NCBI GenBank assembly: GCA_016765255.1
Contig: JAESQI010000136.1
Span: 1-7,205, forward strand
From: Robiginitomaculum sp.
Lineage (GTDB): Bacteria > Pseudomonadota > Alphaproteobacteria > Caulobacterales > Maricaulaceae
Direction of reading: 5' to 3'
DNA length: 7,205 bases
This document shows, one piece after another, positions 1 through 5,958 of the stretch (position 1 is the stretch's first letter; each line of letters opens with the position of its first letter). The notes under the pieces were generated by a model. That model saw only the letters and a program-made list of their open reading frames with translations, made no database searches and was not told the DNA's origin. The position numbers were made by a program, and so were the translations under genes.

Positions 1-423
1 CTTTCAGCTTACGGGTTTTGCAGGCCAGAAGAAGTTGAAGCAAGTCTTGAGGATTTCAAAAACCGTTACCCATACGCAAATTACCGCAGAGACGACGCTG
101 CAATTGCCGAAATAACCTCGGACATTTTTCAGGGCGGCACTGTGCCTATCGTCCTGTACGGCACACCTTTTCAACTGCAAGTTTGGAAAGCGTTACTTCG
201 TGTTCAAAGCGGCGAAACCGTCCGCTATATGGACATTGCCCAAAACATCAAAAACCCCAAAGCAGTGCGCGCTGTGGGCGCCGCCATTGGAGCCAATCCC
301 ATAAGCTGGATCATTCCGTGTCACCGTATTCTTGGGGCTGACAAACGCCTAACTGGCTATCATTGGGGCATTGAGCGCAAGCGAGCCATGTTGGCCTATG
401 AAGCGGCCCAAAACCCTGCTTGA
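1..423 (+). CDS. Ada/Ogt-type methylated-DNA--protein-cysteine methyltransferase, 3' part (5' end outside window)
   Basis: This frame is open from the first base, so the gene begins upstream and only the last 140 residues are seen. The family transfers the alkyl group from O6-alkylguanine (and O4-alkylthymine) in DNA to its own cysteine in a single-use repair reaction in the cytoplasm. Fragment residues about 55-138 form the DNA-binding and active-site domain: a helix-turn-helix with an RAVGAAIGANP segment, then the active site IIPCHR with the acceptor Cys at fragment residue 107 (codon 319-321), then LTGYHWGIERKR. Residues about 1-45 look like the end of the preceding ribonuclease-like subdomain. 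The LTGY.WG.ERKR.ML ending is typical of Ada C-terminal halves, so the missing part may carry an AraC-type activator domain, but this cannot be seen. The internal ATG at 142 is not the true start, because the homologous sequence extends upstream of it. Confidence 0.93.
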   Translation, partial: LSAYGFCRPEEVEASLEDFKNRYPYANYRRDDAAIAEITSDIFQGGTVPIVLYGTPFQLQVWKALLRVQSGETVRYMDIAQNIKNPKAVRAVGAAIGANPISWIIPCHRILGADKRLTGYHWGIERKRAMLAYEAAQNPA

Positions 424-463
424 ACTTAAGTCAATCAACTTATTTTTGTCATCCAGCCTTTTT

Positions 464-490
464 GTCATTCCAGCGCTGGTTGGAATCTGA
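464..490. repeat. Degenerate half copy of the palindromic intergenic repeat
   Basis: GTCATTCCAGCG then CTGGTTGGAATCTGA matches the left hairpin of the complete element at 6932-7019 almost base for base, apart from a changed loop region. ATTCCA (467-472) pairs with TGGAAT (481-486), and CCAGCGCTGG (470-479) is itself a perfect palindrome. The right-hand hairpin of the full element is absent. Just upstream, TTTTTGTCATCCAGCC (443-458) echoes the same left edge, which suggests a duplicated or nested remnant. It lies between the methyltransferase and membrane protein genes and does not enter either reading frame. Confidence 0.7.
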
Positions 491-556
491 TACAAGGAAT
501 GTGTTTAAACGTCGAGACCTCGTACCCGATATAGGGTGACACATGAAAGATTAAAT

Positions 557-1474
557 ATGACGGTTTTTTTTAATGGGATTTCATTTGTTTGGGTTCTCGC
601 GGTCTTGGCCGTCCTCTCCCTAGTTTCTGGCGGTCGGGCTTGGTTCTCATATCGAAAACTAACCCAAGATGCACAGGCGGATTGGGCATACCAAGTCGCC
701 CATAACATGCAAGATTTGCGCTTAAGCGAGCAAAGTTTCGTCAATGTATACCGCAAAGTAAATGCACCGCGCCTGCCCCTATACCTTGCCATTGGATCTG
801 CGCTTATCTTGGGTCTCACACCAATTGTCCTCGGACTTCTCAATGTATTATTATGGGGACTTTGGAGGCTGAACGATTCTTCTCGTGTGTTTGAGCCCGG
901 ATATCTGGTGTGGGAGTTTTTTATCTTTTTTGGCCTCATCGCGTTTTGGGCCTTGATCGGAGCCAGTGTAGCACGGCGCTATCACGCAAACGGGCCAGGT
1001 CTCATGCGCGACGAATTGATCGCAGCGCGGCAAGATTTTCAGCCAACACAACCGCTTATTATTGGGCCAAACCCCGCCCACATTCTGGCAAATTCCAATC
1101 TTGAGGCCTACAAAAAAATGTTTGTCGACGCCTTAGGTTTACGCCATAGCCAAGATAAAAACTGGCAAGGCTTGGGTCATATTTGCGATATGTTTACGGA
1201 CGGGTCGGACATGCAAATTTGTGTCCACAATCTGTCCAATGACGCGGCTTTTGACAAAGCGACCCATCCTTATTTATTTGCCCACACGCACGCACGAGAG
1301 GATGAAGATGCCATAAGGTTTACAATTATTCGGCAGATGCAAAATATCAATACGGCTTTTGAGCGCATTGCGGGGCTTGGGCTAGAGCTTGAAAAAATAA
1401 CAGGTCACAAAACCAGTAAAATGCGAAGTTTCAGCCACAAGAATATCGACGCCTTTTTATATGAAAAATTATAA
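557..1474 (+). CDS. Unrecognised integral membrane protein with a soluble C-terminal half
   Basis: I do not recognise a named family. From the ATG at 557 the product is 305 residues. Hydrophobic segments lie at about 8-25, 75-103 (long enough for one long helix or a tight hairpin) and 116-138, followed by an ARRYH positive cluster. The remaining ~165 residues are hydrophilic and end in a region rich in charged residues. Between the first two segments, residues about 52-74 contain LRLSEQSFVNVYRKVNAPR, which I seem to recall from conserved hypothetical proteins of Hyphomonadaceae. That is memory, not a search result. A GTG at 536 is in frame and would add seven residues, but ATAGG abuts it with no spacing. 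The ATG at 557 has a weak GAAAG (545-549) at a normal distance and places the hydrophobic helix near the N-terminus, so I prefer it. The stop overlaps the convergent acetyltransferase gene. No function can be assigned. Confidence 0.82.
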   Translation: MTVFFNGISFVWVLAVLAVLSLVSGGRAWFSYRKLTQDAQADWAYQVAHNMQDLRLSEQSFVNVYRKVNAPRLPLYLAIGSALILGLTPIVLGLLNVLLWGLWRLNDSSRVFEPGYLVWEFFIFFGLIAFWALIGASVARRYHANGPGLMRDELIAARQDFQPTQPLIIGPNPAHILANSNLEAYKKMFVDALGLRHSQDKNWQGLGHICDMFTDGSDMQICVHNLSNDAAFDKATHPYLFAHTHAREDEDAIRFTIIRQMQNINTAFERIAGLGLELEKITGHKTSKMRSFSHKNIDAFLYEKL

Positions 1475-1924
1475 AGTCCGCGTCATAAATACGCTAAATT
1501 CATTGAGTTTATAATCTGCAAAGGGGCCGCATTGTTTAAATCCAAATTTTGCATAAAGTCTTCGGGCTGGCATATAAGGTTCATTTGACCCTGTTTCTAA
1601 ACTCAACCTAATGAGGCCAAGGCGCTTGGCATTGTCTATTATATGGGCTAAAATTTGACTGCCAACACCCTGCCCTAGCGCACTGGAAACTGTGCGCATG
1701 GACTTTATTTCGCCGTGCGTGCTTGAGAGTTTTTTAAGCGCACCGCACCCCATAAGCACCGCACCGCTCCACAGCGTCCAAAACGTAATATCGTGGCCCC
1801 GCAAAGCATCAATATCCAACGCAAAGACGCTGTCTGGCGGGGAATGTGTATGCGCGTCTGCAATATGTTCATTTAGAAGATTGTGAATATCGAGCCCAGA
1901 TAAATCATCAATTTGAAATCGCAT
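1469..1924 (-). CDS. GNAT-family N-acetyltransferase (YsnE-like)
   Basis: The 151-residue product, read from the ATG at 1924, is a single GNAT domain that should transfer acetyl from acetyl-CoA to an unknown amine. Visible family features are GEIKSMRT (residues 71-78, the central strand before the cofactor loop), QGVGSQIL (85-92, the pyrophosphate-binding loop QGxGx), the strand-helix LIRLSLETGS (104-113), and the C-terminal PARRLYAKFGFKQCGPFADY block (119-138). The pattern of an early SPP, then LETGS, then FGF..CGPFADY and a final SVFMT is that of the YsnE-like subgroup as I know it. The frame is open back to 2026, but those starts lie inside dapB. The ATG at 1924 follows the dapB stop after one nucleotide, so translation is probably coupled. 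It is the last gene of the secB-dapB transcript. Its substrate is unknown, and a role in lysine or diaminopimelate metabolism would be guilt by association only. Confidence 0.9.
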   Translation of the reverse strand: MRFQIDDLSGLDIHNLLNEHIADAHTHSPPDSVFALDIDALRGHDITFWTLWSGAVLMGCGALKKLSSTHGEIKSMRTVSSALGQGVGSQILAHIIDNAKRLGLIRLSLETGSNEPYMPARRLYAKFGFKQCGPFADYKLNEFSVFMTRTL

Positions 1925-1925
1925 T

Positions 1926-2699
1926 TTACAGACCCAAGACGTCGTGCATTGAATACAGGCCCACGGGTTTCCCCACAGCCCAAAGGGCAGCACTAAGAGC
2001 GCCTGCCGCAAATACCGACCGGTCAATGGCCGTATGGGAGAGGGTCAGGGTTTCAAATGGACTGGCCAAAGATACATGATGTTCGCCGATAATCCCGCCA
2101 ATCCGCTGGTCTGCATATTCCACATTTTGTGAACTATCCCCCTCCATGAGCGCGTCTCCGAGCATCAGGGCAGTTCCTGACGGGGCGTCTTTTTTACGGC
2201 GGTGATGAATGTCGAGTATGCTCGCGTCCCATTTTGTGCCTGTGTCTTGAAAGAGTATGTTCGCGGCCTGTTTAACCAAGGCTTCGAGGACACAAATGCC
2301 AACGGAAAAATTTCCAGATTTAACCAATGTGATGGCTTTCGCCGATGCAATCAGGGCGGCCTCTTCTGTTTCGCTATATCCTGTCGTGCCGCTCACCAGC
2401 GTTTTACAAGCCGTGCCGTGCATCATCAAAGCCGCGTCTATGGCCGCTTTGGGAAGGGAAAAATCTATGAGAACATCACAAATGTCTAGAGCCGCACTTA
2501 TGTCGGCGCTTAAATGAACGGGCCCATAAGCTTTGCCAAGGTTTTGCGAACTCGGCAGTGTGAGCGCAGAGACAAGCTGCGCGTCACGCCTACCGTCTAA
2601 TTCGCGTCCCTCAATCTCACGTCCTTGTATTTCTTTTAGCAATGCCCGTCCCATGCGGCCTTCTGCGCCTAAAATGCCAATTTTAACGCAGGGCTTCAC
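1926..2699 (-). CDS. dapB: 4-hydroxy-tetrahydrodipicolinate reductase
   Basis: DapB reduces 4-hydroxy-tetrahydrodipicolinate to tetrahydrodipicolinate with NAD(P)H in the cytoplasm, a step towards meso-diaminopimelate for peptidoglycan and towards lysine. The 257-residue product has the N-terminal nucleotide-binding loop GAEGRMG (11-17), the VSGTTGY segment (102-108), SGNFSVG (128-134), and the signature DIHHRRKKDAPSGTA (163-177), in which His165 and Lys169 match the catalytic His and Lys. It ends in the family's GLYSMHDVLGL. The signature opens with Asp where Glu is usual, a conservative change. The start is a GTG at 2699, 3 nt after the secB stop, with no good Shine-Dalgarno, consistent with coupled translation. 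Residues 26-37 contain a small tandem repeat (GREIE/GRELD) after the first helix. Length is slightly below the roughly 265-270 residues common in the family. The match is unambiguous. Confidence 0.98.
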   Translation of the reverse strand: MKPCVKIGILGAEGRMGRALLKEIQGREIEGRELDGRRDAQLVSALTLPSSQNLGKAYGPVHLSADISAALDICDVLIDFSLPKAAIDAALMMHGTACKTLVSGTTGYSETEEAALIASAKAITLVKSGNFSVGICVLEALVKQAANILFQDTGTKWDASILDIHHRRKKDAPSGTALMLGDALMEGDSSQNVEYADQRIGGIIGEHHVSLASPFETLTLSHTAIDRSVFAAGALSAALWAVGKPVGLYSMHDVLGL

Positions 2700-2702
2700 G
2701 GC

Positions 2703-3272
2703 CTAATTGATAGCGGCGTTTTCGCCCTGCTGGGCGGCACGACGGATCATTTCTTCGCGAAACATGCCCGCAAAGTCTGGCGGCTCCAACAAGATTGGTG
2801 GATAGCCACCATTTTGCGTCATTTCCGCCATAATCTGGCGGGCAAATGGGAATAGTAAGCGTGGACATTCGATCATAATCATCGGCTGGATATGGTCTTC
2901 GGCCACATTGCCAAACCCGAACAGACCTGCATATTCAAGTTCGCACAAAAATACTGGCTTGCCATCTCTTTGGGCTTTGGCAGACAGCATAAGCACAACT
3001 TCAACCACATTATTTTCCAGCATTTGCCGACCAATTTCAATACTGATATTGATTTCAGGCGCACCTTGATCAGAGCGTAAACTATCAGGTGCGTTCGGGT
3101 TTTCAAAACTAGCGTCTTTTGTGTATTGGGCCAGAATTTGCAAAATAGGCTGTTGCAAATCTTGTTGCGCGTCTTGCGCGTTAGATGTGTCTGGCGCAGG
3201 GGATGTTTTAGCAGGTTTTTTCGCTGCTTTCTTAGGAGATGTGGTTTTTTTATCTTTTGTGGCTTTAGCCAT
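2703..3272 (-). CDS. secB: Protein-export chaperone SecB with a lysine-rich N-terminal extension
   Basis: SecB is a cytoplasmic homotetrameric chaperone that keeps secretory preproteins unfolded and hands them to SecA at the Sec translocase. Recognition rests on ILAQYTKDASFENP (residues 46-59) at the head of the domain, the E-rich strand region with LCELEYAGLF, and the strong C-terminal block IECPRLLFPFARQI followed by GGYPPILLEPPDF. The product is 189 residues against roughly 150-165 for typical SecB. The excess is an N-terminal tail of about 40 residues with nine lysines in the first 22 (PKKAAKKPAK), then an Ala/Gln/Asp stretch. No internal Met sits near the domain start, and the ATG at 3272 has a clear AAGAGG (3278-3283), so the tail is probably translated. 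It is the first gene of the leftward secB-dapB-GNAT unit and is divergent from the Tim44-like gene. Confidence 0.98.
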   Translation of the reverse strand: MAKATKDKKTTSPKKAAKKPAKTSPAPDTSNAQDAQQDLQQPILQILAQYTKDASFENPNAPDSLRSDQGAPEINISIEIGRQMLENNVVEVVLMLSAKAQRDGKPVFLCELEYAGLFGFGNVAEDHIQPMIMIECPRLLFPFARQIMAEMTQNGGYPPILLEPPDFAGMFREEMIRRAAQQGENAAIN

Positions 3273-3333
3273 AACTGCCTCTTGGTTTACTGAAAAAAAT
3301 GTTTTAGTGAAAATCGTTTATATGTTACACATG

Positions 3334-3362
3334 AATATGGCGCTATATGCGTTAGAGTTCAA
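3334..3362 (-). promoter_or_regulatory. Candidate sigma-70-type promoter for secB-dapB-GNAT
   Basis: On the minus strand TTGAAC (3362-3357) is followed after exactly 17 nt by CATATT (3339-3334). This is a reasonable match to the TTGACA/TATAAT pattern. It would place transcription start near 3327 and give a leader of about 55 nt before the secB ATG. This is pattern matching by eye in an AT-rich intergenic region, so chance matches are possible. Confidence 0.4.
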
Positions 3363-3365
3363 GCT

Positions 3366-3394
3366 TTGTCCATGATATTTTTATCGACAATATT
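3366..3394 (+). promoter_or_regulatory. Weak candidate promoter for the Tim44-like/mltA operon
   Basis: TTGTCC (3366-3371) is followed after 17 nt by AATATT (3389-3394), 18 nt upstream of the ATG at 3413. The spacing is right, but both hexamers deviate from consensus and the leader would be only about 10 nt. A promoter for the rightward operon is expected somewhere between 3273 and 3412 because the flanking genes diverge. This exact site is uncertain. Confidence 0.25.
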
Positions 3395-3412
3395 TTTCAC
3401 GAAAGCACGATT

Positions 3413-4090
3413 ATGCAAGAGTTAATATTATATGCGGTTTTGGCCTTAATTGTTGGCGCTATGCTATTTTCCGTTCTGGGAAAAAATGTTGGAGAAAGCT
3501 TGGATACACCACTCGATCCGCAAGACGCGCTGGATAAATTTAAAAATAAATCCAAAGCTGCGCCAAACCCTAAAATAGATTTTGAAGGCCCTGCCGCAGA
3601 GGGCCTTTCTGCCATTCACGCTGCCGACCCAGACTTTAGCGTGCCTGTCTTTATCGACGGAGCGCAAACCGCTTACGGTATGATTTTAGAAGCGTTCGCG
3701 GATGGGGATAAGGATGTGTTGGGGACTCTGCTCAATACAGAAGTAAAAGAAAGTTATTACGCGGCCATAGATGACCGCTTGGAAAAAAACCTCAGCCAAA
3801 CCACGGACTTGGCACGATTGATCAGCGCAGAAATCGTCACGGCCAGTTTGGTTCAAAAAACGGGCCGAATTGGTGTGCTTTATCAGGCAGAACTGGCCAC
3901 CGCATTGCTCGACGACTCTGGAGAAATTGTCGGTGGGGATTTGGATATTTTATCGCGGGTCTCAGAAGTGTGGAGTTATGAGCGCAAATTAAGCTCTAAA
4001 AATCCCAATTGGCTCTTATGTTGTGTCGAACCTCATGACGTGCATGAGGGCGAAACCGATGGCCCAGACCATTCCCCAGATACCGTTTAG
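3413..4090 (+). CDS. Tim44-like domain protein, inner-membrane anchored (TimA-type)
   Basis: The 225-residue product has one N-terminal transmembrane segment (about 4-22), a polar linker (25-70) and a Tim44-like domain (about 80-210). The domain carries the expected opening GAQTAYGMILEAFADGD, a central region where LDILSRVSEVWSYER matches the family's W.F.R-type strand, and the NPNWLL motif before the C-terminus. In mitochondria Tim44 tethers Hsp70 to the TIM23 translocase. Alphaproteobacterial homologues are anchored in the inner membrane facing the cytoplasm, and their exact role is less settled. The location next to secB and mltA suggests an envelope or export function, which is inference. 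The ATG at 3413 has a weak GAAAG (3400-3404). The last ~18 residues are acidic and probably disordered. It is the first gene of the rightward operon. Confidence 0.9.
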   Translation: MQELILYAVLALIVGAMLFSVLGKNVGESLDTPLDPQDALDKFKNKSKAAPNPKIDFEGPAAEGLSAIHAADPDFSVPVFIDGAQTAYGMILEAFADGDKDVLGTLLNTEVKESYYAAIDDRLEKNLSQTTDLARLISAEIVTASLVQKTGRIGVLYQAELATALLDDSGEIVGGDLDILSRVSEVWSYERKLSSKNPNWLLCCVEPHDVHEGETDGPDHSPDTV

Positions 4091-4121
4091 ATAGACTGTG
4101 TTAATCGGCAAGGTGAAGGCA

Positions 4122-5414
4122 ATGATACGGCGCGTCCGATGTTTTTGCATAGGGAGTATTGGGGTATTTTCCCTTGTCGGGTGCGCGACAACACACCCAC
4201 AAAACCACACAAAGGCAGAGCCGATTACAACAAACCGGGTTGTAACGGATACAATTCGTACAGCCCCCGCTACGTCCCAGCCCTCAAATGAGCCTGCGCA
4301 AATGCCAGAGCCAGACCTTGAACCAGACTTGCCAAACCCTAAACTTGATCCCGCGCCTGAAAGCGACACTTTTGACAGTCAATATTCCCACCTAACCTAT
4401 TGGCAAAATACTGACCCGCGCCCCGCTCTCACCGCGTTTCAAAAAACCTGCCGATCATGGAAAAAACGCGATAAGCAGGCTTGGCTTAGCAAGGGCAATT
4501 CCCAATTTGGCCAAATCAAAGACTGGTTACCCGCCTGCCGCAAAGTTTTAGACATTGACAAACCCTTTCAAACGGACGCTATCCATTTTTTCCAAACACA
4601 TTTTGAACCCGTTATAAGTCAATCGCCACAAGATACAGGCCTTCTCACAGGATATTACGCCCCAGAAATCGCTGTGAGAAAAACGGCCAATGCAGAGTTT
4701 AACGCGCCGCTCTTGGCCCGCCCAAACGTGAGTGCAATTCAAAACTTGCCGCGAAGTGCGTTGTCTGACCAATCGGCTACGGCCCTTGCTTACGGTCGGC
4801 CCATAGACGTATTCTTTCTACAAATTCAGGGGTCGGGCCAGATTAAGTTTAAAGACGGCACCACATTTATGGCCGCTTATAATGGTCACAATGGGCACAT
4901 TTATAAATCCATTGGACGTGTCTTGATACAAAACGGCGAACTTAAAAAAGGCGCCGTTTCCAAACAGGCCATCGAAACTTGGATGCAAAACGTTGGTGTT
5001 GAGCGGGCCCAAGACTTGATGAACAACAACCCTCGCTACATTTATTTTAAACTTGAACCCATTAAAAAGGGTGTTGGACCAAAAGGAGCGGCGGGTGTGC
5101 CCTTAACACCCATGGGGTCATTGGCTATTGATCCGCGAAACTACCCTTACGGTCTGCCCATTTGGCTTGAGGCAAATTTACCTGTCAAAGGCGGTGATTT
5201 TGACGGTCAGGCCACGGGCCTTCTGGTGATAACCCAAGACACAGGCAGCGCGATTAAGGGCAAGGGACGGGGTGATTTGTATTTTGGTATTGGCGGCGCG
5301 GCAGGTGCAAAAGCGGGCGTCATGAAACACAAAGCCCGATGGACGGTCTTACTACCAACAGCCCTCGCAATAAAGCTGGCTGAGGAAAACACCGAAACCA
5401 AGCCGAGTTCGTAA
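4122..5414 (+). CDS. mltA: Membrane-bound lytic murein transglycosylase A, lipoprotein
   Basis: MltA cleaves the MurNAc-GlcNAc bond of peptidoglycan, leaving 1,6-anhydro-MurNAc ends, from the periplasmic face of the outer membrane. From the ATG at 4122 the product has 430 residues: a lipoprotein signal with basic MIRRVR, a hydrophobic core and the lipobox LVGC (Cys21; Ala at +2 fits outer-membrane sorting), a Pro/Glu/Asp-rich linker (about 45-85), then the MltA domain with LTGYYAPE, YNGHNGHIYKSIGR and NNNPRYIYF. The C-terminal 3D domain contains QDTGSAIKGKGRGDLYFG, whose first Asp (residue 373) aligns with the proposed catalytic acid. An in-frame GTG at 4098 would add eight residues, but AAGGTGAAGG just before 4122 is a good ribosome site and the signal peptide fits the later start. 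It follows the Tim44-like gene by 31 nt and precedes the Smr gene by 10 nt. Confidence 0.95.
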   Translation: MIRRVRCFCIGSIGVFSLVGCATTHPQNHTKAEPITTNRVVTDTIRTAPATSQPSNEPAQMPEPDLEPDLPNPKLDPAPESDTFDSQYSHLTYWQNTDPRPALTAFQKTCRSWKKRDKQAWLSKGNSQFGQIKDWLPACRKVLDIDKPFQTDAIHFFQTHFEPVISQSPQDTGLLTGYYAPEIAVRKTANAEFNAPLLARPNVSAIQNLPRSALSDQSATALAYGRPIDVFFLQIQGSGQIKFKDGTTFMAAYNGHNGHIYKSIGRVLIQNGELKKGAVSKQAIETWMQNVGVERAQDLMNNNPRYIYFKLEPIKKGVGPKGAAGVPLTPMGSLAIDPRNYPYGLPIWLEANLPVKGGDFDGQATGLLVITQDTGSAIKGKGRGDLYFGIGGAAGAKAGVMKHKARWTVLLPTALAIKLAEENTETKPSS

Positions 5415-5424
5415 AGAGGAAAAC

Positions 5425-5943
5425 ATGAAAAAATTTCATAGTTTTCACCCACATTCTAAAAAACGTCTGACAAACGACGATACGCGCATATGGCAAAAAG
5501 TAACCGATACTGTCCGTCCACTCATCCTTAACCCACGACCAACACTTGCGCCCAATCAACTCTCGGGCAGGCAGGCCCATATTCACATTCCGCCAACACC
5601 CGATCCAGTTTTTCACCATGGGCTAAGCGACCTGCAAAAACGCGCTGATAAAAATACCCGCAAAGGCAAGATCAATATTGACACCAAAATCGACCTGCAC
5701 GACCTTACCCGTGCCCAAGCCTTTCCCGTTTTAGAAGATAAGCTGCGCCGCGCTCATGGGTCTGGTCAACGCACGGTTTTAGTCGTGACGGGCAAGGGGC
5801 CAAATCTCGAAGGGATTTTGCGCAAAAACCTACCCAGCTGGCTTGGTCATCCGAGTATTCGGCCCCTCATTGCAAATTACGCCCATGCCCATATCCGGCA
5901 CGGGGGCGCGGGGGCATTTTATGTGTTCCTCAAGAAGAAATAG
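5425..5943 (+). CDS. Smr (MutS2 C-terminal-like) domain protein
   Basis: The 172-residue product has a basic, probably flexible N-terminal region (1-85; HSFHPHSKKR near the start, Pro-rich around 37-61) and a C-terminal Smr domain (about 86-172). Domain landmarks are IDLHDLTRAQA (89-99), VLVVTGKG (118-125), the LRKNLPSWL helix region and the closing HGGAGAFYVFL. Smr domains bind nucleic acid and some act as endonucleases; stand-alone proteins of this type are poorly characterised. The usual DLHG motif reads DLHD here, so the Gly is replaced. AGAGGA (5415-5420) sits 4 nt before the ATG at 5425 and directly follows the mltA stop. The position after mltA matches the alphaproteobacterial arrangement I recall. 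The product has no signal peptide and should be cytoplasmic. Confidence 0.93.
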   Translation: MKKFHSFHPHSKKRLTNDDTRIWQKVTDTVRPLILNPRPTLAPNQLSGRQAHIHIPPTPDPVFHHGLSDLQKRADKNTRKGKINIDTKIDLHDLTRAQAFPVLEDKLRRAHGSGQRTVLVVTGKGPNLEGILRKNLPSWLGHPSIRPLIANYAHAHIRHGGAGAFYVFLKKK

Positions 5944-5958
5944 TGCTACCCTTACTCT

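Noticed and set aside
426..441. CtrA-like TTAA-N7-TTAA site upstream of the membrane protein gene.
   Set aside because: The second half reads AACT, not TTAA, so the motif does not match.
427..447. TAAGT/ACTTA inverted repeat followed by TTTTT, a possible terminator for the methyltransferase gene.
   Set aside because: The stem is only 5 bp and nearly all A-T, too weak to call.
505..939. A 144-codon open frame on the minus strand opposite the membrane protein gene.
   Set aside because: It is basic and Arg/Thr/Ser-rich with no domain, lacks a convincing ribosome site, and lies antisense to a frame with clear membrane-protein character. It is a shadow frame.
3374..3385. GATATTTTTATC inverted repeat in the divergent promoter region.
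   Set aside because: It has four-base arms in AT-rich DNA, well within chance.
4016..4369. A 117-codon minus-strand frame opposite the start of mltA.
   Set aside because: Its Gly/Ser-rich composition is the antisense reading of the Pro/Glu-rich MltA linker. It has no independent support.
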